DNA of 64,000 nt from Deuterostichococcus epilithicus (taxonomy: Eukaryota; Chlorophyta; Trebouxiophyceae; Prasiolales; Stichococcaceae). Under the pieces are notes generated by a model. It was not told the origin of the DNA, did not search any database, and saw only the letters and a list, made by a program, of their open reading frames with translations. The stretch spans positions 310,001 to 374,000 of the forward strand of contig JAVTLE010000010.1 of the NCBI GenBank assembly GCA_033439295.1. Reading direction: 5' to 3'. Positions 57,305 through 64,000 of the stretch are shown here, piece by piece. Within the stretch, counting starts at the first letter, position 1, and each line of letters opens with the position of its first letter. Made by a program: the position numbers and the translations under genes.

Positions 57305-60300
57305 CTAGGTTGCATACTCGTCCATCTTTGCGGTGATGTACCGGCCGTCAATCTCGCTGCCGCTGAGCGCCTGCAAGGGCGGGTCATCAGATAAGTGACC
57401 AGCAAGTGCTGGAGCAGACAGCGTACGGATGCAGATGTTCTGCGCATGAACGCGCGGCGGGCAGCCTTCCAGGATCTAGACCCTGCTGAGACCCTCCATA
57501 ATCCCCACCTGCACCGCTGACAGTGGCGCAAATGTGCCTCGACACGCCACAGCAGACACCCAGCCCCAGGCTCAGAATCTGGGACGCAACGCCGCATCAG
57601 AGGCGTGCTCGACAATCACATCACAGCGACCTTGTATGTTCAGATGAAGACTGAACCCACCGCTGTGGCAGCCTCCGCCCCTCTTCTGGACAAAACAGTA
57701 CGGTGATGAAGCATAAACCCAACTGTGCTAAGCAACTTGTTGACATTTAGACGCCCCAGCTTGTCGCCCACCTCGATGGCGGCCTGCGCCTCCTCCTCCG
57801 TCTCGAACAGCACGGTGCCAAAACCGCGGGAGCGGCCCGACTGCCGGTCCGTCGATATGTCCGCCTTGACAGCGCCGCCGGTCTCGTTGGCCATGTCTGC
57901 GGCGGGCGTGGAGCACGTCAAGTCCGGCGTCGCATGAGCACCTTCAGGAGTGCAGCGACCTGGAGCGGCTTTGGGCAGTTTGGCTGGCGCGCTCAACCGA
58001 GCACACAGCGGCCTATCAGCATTCTCAGAGGCTGTGCGCACCTTTCAGGTCCTGCCATGCGAAGCTGTAGGGCAGGCCGTGCACGACGATCTGCGGGCGG
58101 CAGCATCACATCTCGTGGAGAGCAGGCGCGTCGGCGTGCTGGATGCAGGGCCAGTGCAGCTGCCTTGGGCTCGAGAGGAGGGCTCAACCGTGCCCACGAC
58201 GATGCGCGTGCACACATGCAGTGGCCCGAGTGACTGTTGTGATGCAGCTCCGCGAGGACGCCTTGAGCCGGCACTGCCAGCAGACTGCTTCACATCGCCA
58301 TGAACATGATCCTGATCCCCAAACTCTGATCACCTGCCGGCCAGCGCGGGGACCGTAGCGGTTGTCGCCGCCGGGGGCGGGTCGCCGCTCCCGGCGCTGC
58401 GGGGAGCCACCGCCCTCGCCACGGTTGGGGCAGTCCCGCGCCCGGTGACCCAGCTGCCCGCACTGCACGCATCATGCACGATGGTCGGGGTCGGGAACGA
58501 CGCTTCACCAAGTCGACGCACTGTAAGGTGTGACACAGCTGAGCACCAGTGTGGGCTGCTGGGCTGCTGCCCGCGGCGCAGATCAAGGTCAGAGCAGCCA
58601 CCTGGCGGTCTCTGCAGCCTAGGTGACGCTGCTGTGTCGCGTGCTGCTCAAACGCTACCAGGTTTAGATGCACATGATGCGCCATTTCGCAGTCGGGTCG
58701 CCAAGTGCCGATAGAAAAGCCGCAGGGCTGGCAGCGACATCCTCCGTCGCAGCGACCTTGACAGCTCGGCCATCCTGCAGCGACATTAGCAATTCACCCC
58801 CAACCACCCGCCTGTCCTGCTACACGCCTCACCTCGTAGCACTCCATGTCGGCGGGCGCAGGCGCCGGCGAGCGCTCGCGTGCAAAGCCGTCGCGGCGCT
58901 CGTAGCCGCCCTCGCGGCGGTCGAAGTTGCGGCGCTCGTAGCCGCCGACGCCATCGCGGCCACCATAGCCGCTGCGCGGCTCGCGGCCGCGGCGCTGGGC
59001 AAGCGCGCCGCCCTCGCGACCGTCGGGGACGAAGGAGCCCCGGTCCTCACGCACCAGGATGTTGCGGCCGTCCAGCTGCGACGGATGTTTGCAGAAGATT
59101 GTGAAATGTCGTGAACCAAGCTGCCGAGCAAAGAAACTGCGGCATCTGGACGGAGGTGTGGCTGCGCGGAATGAAGGGGCCGCAGTTTTCGCCCAGCCGG
59201 GTGTTGCGGCCGTCCAGCTGCAACCAGGAACGGTTGTGACTGCTCTCCTTTGCAAGTACAGATTGCCAGGAGTCGGTCCGGCCTATTCCGCTGGCGCACT
59301 GGGCGCGCCGTCGTGAGGCCCCCCGTCTCGTTTCTCAGCCCTGATCATCCTGCCCTCGAGACAGGCTACTATGGGGGAGGGGCACTGGAGCTCTGCGGGG
59401 CACTACCAGGCCCCACATGCAGCCGCTACGCCAAGTCCAACCCGTGTGCCGTTCGCGCGCCTGTTCCCTCGGAGAAGTCTCATCATTGCAAACGAGCCGC
59501 CTCAGGGTTCGGCAGACCAGAACCCAGGATGCGGGCAGAAGCAAGCTCGCTCCCAGGTGGAAGACTCACGTTGGACTCGGTCAGCTGCTGGATGGCTGAC
59601 TGCGCCTCTGCCGGCGACTCGAACTCCACTATGCCGCAGCCCTGCAGCAAAACGGGACCAGGTTGGACGGCGCGGCCGCGCTGGAGGCACCGCCGGCCCG
59701 AGGGAGAGCCTCGACGCCTCCATAGCTGCAAAGACAGGGTTGTCCCGCAAGGGCTGCATCACACAGGCATTACTGTCGGCTGGGCACCGCGGGCTGAGGA
59801 CACTTGGCACATGTTCGCATCCTTTAACCCGGTCGAGCCTGGATCTCGCTGGCATTTGCTCATCTTGCGACAGCGCAGGGCCTCACCTTCGAGCGGGCGC
59901 CCGGTCCACGGCCCTCGGTCAGCACATCGGCGTGCGTCACTGCAGGGACGAGGAAGTGTCTCAGCCGCCACAGCGCAGGCTCATGTGTAACCGCACCGCA
60001 GCACACAAGCATGTCGAGCGCCCATTCCACCACCACTCAATCACATGGACACAGCGGCTTCCGACACAGATCAGGACACCGTACCGTTGCCGACGGTCTT
60101 GAAGTGGTCCTTCAGGCCCTGCCAGTTGGTCTCGTAGGAAAGGTTGTTGACAAACACCTTGCGGCTGCTGCCGCCGTTGGCTGCGCGCAGTCGAGGTCAA
60201 TCAGGAGTCGGTAGGTATCCATGCATACATTCTGTGAGCTCACTGTCGTTGCGCGGGCTGCTGCAGGCGTCCATGTGATAGGACACGGGCATGGCCCACA

Positions 60301-60521
60301 GGCGTCAGCGGCCACCGCCGTCTGAACGCCATGCAAGCACAATGCTCACTCTCGCGAGGGGGGGCGTCGGCCTCCCCGCCGCCAAAGTCGCTCCCTATGT
60401 CGGCCTCAGCGTGCACAGGACCACCCCGGGAGAAGCCGCGACTGCCACTTGGGCGACCGCTTTGCTTGATTATGGCGTCCAACGACATGCCAAGCTTGAC
60501 GTCAGAGTTCACGGCCGCCAT
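57305..60521 (-). CDS. Gbp2/Hrb1-like mRNA-export protein: UAP56-binding motif, two RRMs, CCHC knuckle, RGG-like linker
   Basis: Nuclear poly(A)+ RNA-binding protein, probably linked to TREX-mediated export. ATG at 60521 gives MAAVNSDVKLGMSLDAIIKQ, which matches the UAP56-binding motif of Aly/Yra1 (LDMSLDDII). A Gly/Arg patch follows. RRM1 is KVFVNNLSYETNWQGLKDHF then KTVG (about 60165-60090), VTHADVLTEGRGPGARSK (about 59940-59890), GCGIVEFESPAEAQSAIQQL (about 59640) and LDGRNILVREDRGSFVPDGR (about 59078-59010). An Arg/Gly/Tyr linker (YERRNFDRREGGYERRDG) runs to about 58840. A zinc knuckle CGQLGHRARDC lies near 58460. RRM2 is IVVHGLPYSFAWQDLK (about 58090-58043), DISTDRQSGRSRGFGTVLFE (about 57860-57800) and LSGSEIDGRYITAKMDEYAT, stop at 57305. 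The RNP motifs are intact. The combination resembles yeast Gbp2/Hrb1 with an added knuckle and UBM. Confidence 0.85.
59031..59221 (-). repeat. Duplicated RRM1 exon start (parent plus decayed copy)
   Basis: 59031-59079 (parent, LDGRNILVREDRGSF) and 59173-59221 (copy, LDGRNTRLGENCGPF) align without gaps at 39 of 49 bases by eye. The identity includes the splice acceptor (GCAG then CTGGACGGCCGCAAC). The copy lies 142 bp upstream in the preceding intron. It keeps an acceptor but has no evident donor, and read-through would enter the parent exon in the wrong frame. Confidence 0.85.
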
Positions 60522-62291
60522 GCTGAGGCTGCGCTGGCGTAGCACCACCGGCTGCGGACCCGAAATGACACGGCTGCAGCTGTAAGCTGCCCGCGCTGCG
60601 CGCACGTGACGGAAGACGAGGATGCGCCCGGCAGCCGACAGGCCCGTTCTGTGCATTGAAAGGCGGGGAAGCTGTAAAATGCAGGCGTAAGTGAAGGCAC
60701 GATAAGAAAGAAGTTTGCACGTGGGATTTCGGGCAAGTTTCTGCTGTTGCAAGTGGAAAAGCCACGCTGACGCCCGCTGCCGATGGAAGCAGGGGAAGCT
60801 GCAGCTCAGATATTTCAGATAGGTATCCATGGGTATGAATTGGGTATGAAATAGGTTCTGATATTAAAGTATTGAAATCCAAATACCCGGTGTGATGTAT
60901 GATTTGTTGGAATCCCAAATGGTGCCAACCTGCAGAAATGCGTCTTTCCATCTGCCGAAGAGTCTCACACTCCAGACTTGCAATTGTAATAGCAGTGGCT
61001 TTGCCTTTCAATTCCGCCGCCAATGCAGCGCCTCTTCGACAAAATCGACTGTTATTTTATCTGGTCGACAGCAGAGGCTCCATGGTACATGGTTTACAGA
61101 TTATCTAGTGAGACGAAAGCATTTTCGCGAAAAACCAGTGCAAGGTGACGCAGACCGTTATGACTTCGGCTGCTGCCTGAGTTCTACAACTGCATGCTAC
61201 TATGTACCGGTTTGCTTGTTCAGTTCCGGACGTTCTCAAAACCTAGGCGTTTGCGCAGCACCAGGTGTCCCGGTCAGACGCTAAAAATGAACGGCAGACG
61301 GCTGTGGACTAGAATCCCACCAGCCTGCTGGAAAGTAATCAATTATCATGACCCGAAATCCCCCCAGCCAGAAGCAGCTCCCATGCCCGCCGATTGATAT
61401 CCAGCGGGCGAGCCAAAGGCTTGCCGCTCAGAGTCCCGCGCCAACATGCAGGAGGGTCTTAGGCGGCGTCCAGGGCCGAGTCCGAGTACGGCCCCCGCGG
61501 CAGAATGCGGTCGGCTGGCCGCGCACGTGCCCGCGGCACCCCTGCAGCAGCGTGTGCTCAGAGTCTGGCGGAGTCTTTTGCAGTTGGCCGGCAGCTCACA
61601 CACATTTGGGGATGAGGCACAAACCGTCGTGGGCATGTCGTTTTATTGATGCAGATTTTATGCCTATTTGAAAAGTAAAATTTTCAGTACAAGAGAGCTT
61701 GTTGACCCTGCTGGTGCAGCTCCTGTGCTGGAACGACCCATATGCAGCAGGTCAGGGCCACAAGCGAGCTGGCTGGTCCACTGGCTCAGCTGTGCCGCAA
61801 GTGCGCCCGGGTATTGGGTTGCATGCCCACGATGCAGACCACAGGAGCACAGGAGCAACTGCAGGGCTAAGATCGCACCCGGCGCACTGCCTGAGGCGCT
61901 CGCCTCGGCGGATGGCCCGCTGGCGGTTGAGGAACCGGACCCCTCGCGTTGCACCACGCCTGAGGAGCCCCACCCTGTCGGGCCGCCGAAGCGCGGCAGC
62001 CGCCAGTCGGCTCGACTCAGCCGCGCGCACCCCCCCGCCACCGCCTGGGGCGCCACAAAATTCAGGGCTTGAGTCGTCTGGTCGCAGCAGCTGCGTGCGC
62101 AAACCCACTTGCAGCCCCCAGCAGCCTCGAAACTCTCTGGCAGCGGCGGCGCACACTTGCCGCACCCCTGGCAGGCAGCCACACGGCAAGCCGGACAGCT
62201 GCTGCCACTTGGATAATTGGCACGCCGTCGCTGTTTTGAATTCGCATGCGAGACTCGGCTGCGAGACTCGGCTGCATTCTCTCAAGCTAAG
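60522..62291. other. Gene-poor, partly AT-rich stretch
   Basis: The proximal part is the promoter of the RRM gene. From about 60,810 to 61,180 the sequence turns AT-rich, with a near-perfect tandem (GGGTATGAATT / GGGTATGAAAT, 60,833-60,854). A plus-strand ORF at 61668-62072 contains YWVACPRCRPQEHRSNC, a Cys/His cluster, but has no recognised family and an AT-rich lead. I leave it as an unconfirmed candidate. An AT-rich patch at about 61,640-61,690 precedes it. This block looks like a distinct compositional island. Confidence 0.4.
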
Positions 62292-64000
62292 TTAGGGCTT
62301 TGGGTTCAGGATCCGCCACGGGGTGTCAAACAGCAGGGGCTTCCACCGCCGGGGGTTGTCCACCTGGTAGGCGCGCCGCATGCTCTGCCGCGCAAACACC
62401 GCCGAGGCCAGCCCCACCACCACCAGGCCGCCCAGGACGATGCCCAGGATGGCGGGCCAGGCGAGCGCCAGGCCGTGCCGCCGCAGCGGGCTGCTGAGCG
62501 TGCGCTGCGCGCCATGTCCGTCGCCCTCCGCGTTCACATTCAGCGCCTGCGAATGTTGCGAGGCCAGGGGTGAGGGTGCTGATGTCGCGAGTCCAGGATG
62601 CAGGGTCTTTCCGTGGGAAGTCAAGTCCTGGACTGCTGTCACGGCGCCGGGACGGTTCCGAAGTTCACCATGTCGAATGACAGCACTGTGCACTGCAGCG
62701 CGCGGCGCTGCTGCCTCGTTGCTGCGCGGTCGCCCGCTGCAGCCGTCGTCACAGGATCGAGCTGACACCATCGCTGGCCGGCCGCATCAGCACACGCACC
62801 TTGGTGGTGCGCCCAAAGAACTTGTCGGGGTCCTCCACCAGCATCTGGATGGGCTCGTCGGCGGAGATGGACTTGACGTTGAAGGCGGTGCGCACGTCAT
62901 CGTCGCTGGCGCCGGGGGGGACGTCCACCGGCAGTGAGGCGCTCACGTTGACGTACAGCACCCGCCGCGACAGCTGCGGTGGGGAGCGGGGCAAAAGAAG
63001 GTCGGGGCGGGACGCTACACATGGCTCTTCAGGTGATTCAGGTGGAGGTGTTCTTGTCAGGCGAGCTGGAAGAGGCGTGCCTGCTCCACACCGGTGACGT
63101 GCACGTCGCCCAGGCTGACGTTGAACGCCGCCGCCGTGTCCGACCTGCAAAGGATGGGGCCAAGCGGCCGGCTCACGAAGACAGGGGCATGGTTCTGGTG
63201 GAACCTTGCACTGGGCAGCTGGAAGCTGGGCATGCGGAGATGTGCTGATCACAGACCCAGCCCTGCACGCCGGCTGCACAGACGCAGCTGCGGGCTGTGC
63301 GTCCACCGCATGCGCTGTCTGTGCGAGCAGTGGTCAGGGTTTGTACCTCGACATCTGCATGCAAAGGGGTAACAGCAGCGTTGCGGGTGCAGATCACACC
63401 TGACGAGGGTGTCCAGCACAGCCTCGGAGCTGGCATTGACGCCGACGCGGGATGCGATCTCGTCCAGTGCGGTGCCGTTGAGCAGGACGCCAAAGGACAC
63501 TATGACAGCGTAGCGCGAGGACAGGTCCGTGCCGACGCCCACCTGTTGCCGGGCAGGCGCAACTGGCGGTCGGTGACATGCTCTCAGCGCGAGTGGGGTC
63601 CGGGAGAACATGTTTGGGATGGGGCATCCACGTGAGACTCCTGCTGCACGCACTGCCAAGGAGACGCTGCATCCGGCAGATGACGAATGGTAGTGGTGCG
63701 ACTTCAAAACGGCACATTCCAAGAGTGGCAGCGGAGTGCCGTGGCGGCCAGTGCAGGCGTACAACGCCTTCAACACGCCAGCCGCAGTGTAGGGTGCACC
63801 AGCAGGTGTGACGGGGCAAGCGCCTGCCAGCAGGGGCTTGTCATACTTGGGTCCGCTGCGATGCATCAAGTGGAGCTCAGCAGAGCAGGGCAGGGACTTG
63901 CCGGCGTGTTGCACTCGGTGGAGCCGTCCGCCAGGGTGGTGTAGTTGGCGGGACACATCAAGCAAAGCTGCCCGCCGTCCCCCGGCCCGTACGTGCCTGC
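62292..64000 (-). CDS. Cys-rich single-pass membrane protein with an ephrin-receptor-like (GCC2/GCC3) module, 5' partial
   Basis: Probably a type I membrane protein. The 5' end is outside the window. The first visible exon reads GGQLCLMCPANYTTLADGST then ECN (about 63980-63915), the CxxCPxxxTxxxGSxxC pattern of GCC2/GCC3 or ephrin-receptor-like modules. Further exons are VGVGTDLSSRYAVIVSFGVL then LNGTALDEIASRVGVNASSE (about 63545-63420) and VLYVNVSASLPVDVPPGASD (about 62965), ending at FFGRTTK with a strong donor (gtgcgt, about 62803). The last exon (from about 62545) carries ALNVNAEGDGHG, a transmembrane helix (WPAILGIVLGGLVVVGLASA) and a short basic cytosolic tail (YQVDNPRRWKPLLFDTPWRI), stop at 62292. 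Function unknown. The extracellular part contains possible N-glycosylation sites (NGT, NAS, NVS). Confidence 0.65.

Overview
The window is nuclear DNA of a GC-rich, intron-dense eukaryote, most likely a coccoid green alga (Trebouxiophyceae-like). The clues are short exons in GC-rich coding sequence, CAG/CTG tracts encoding polyGln, Ala/Gly/Pro-rich linkers, plant-type telomere motifs (CCCTAAA) inside genes, a plant-like EF-1alpha and plant-type families throughout. There are no operons, ribosome binding sites or CRISPR. Long ORFs in the GC-rich exons are mostly shadows. The genes were rebuilt by joining exons at visible GT/AG (sometimes GC/AG) junctions. Exon ends were set by eye, so gene spans are firmer than individual introns.

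Layout. 1-2396 (-): CLC chloride channel/transporter, 3' end outside the window. About 3.0-10.05 kb (-): kinesin motor gene with a polyGln tail, apparently continued upstream by low-complexity exons to 14,484. About 15.4-18.04 kb (+): PAP2/lipid phosphate phosphatase. 18,841-24,357 (+): protein disulfide isomerase. 25,023 to about 32,913 (-): SMARCAL1-like SNF2 annealing helicase. 34,859-37,818 (-): aquaporin-family channel. 38,436-42,310 (-): EF-1alpha. 42,971-45,573 and 46,310-48,638 (-): two tandem paralogous multi-pass membrane proteins of unknown function. 49.3-50.96 kb (+): frameshifted Ala-rich ORF, perhaps element-derived. 51,720-53,783 (-): Mediator subunit MED8, head-to-head with 54,325-56,409 (+), a CDCA7-type 4CXXC zinc-finger protein. 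57,305-60,521 (-): Gbp2/Yra1-like mRNA-export protein (UAP56-binding motif, two RRMs, CCHC knuckle). 62,292-64,000 (-): Cys-rich single-pass membrane protein, 5' end outside the window.

The genes are unrelated housekeeping functions: ion, lipid and water transport, ER folding, translation, transcription, chromatin and genome maintenance, mRNA export and microtubule transport. The most unusual theme is gene architecture. At least three genes carry degenerate partial copies of their own exons about 85-145 bp away in a neighbouring intron. Catalytic or conserved motifs sit on 16-, 19- and 26-nt microexons. Several introns use GC-AG borders. The EF-1alpha start codon is cut off from the rest of its CDS by an intron.
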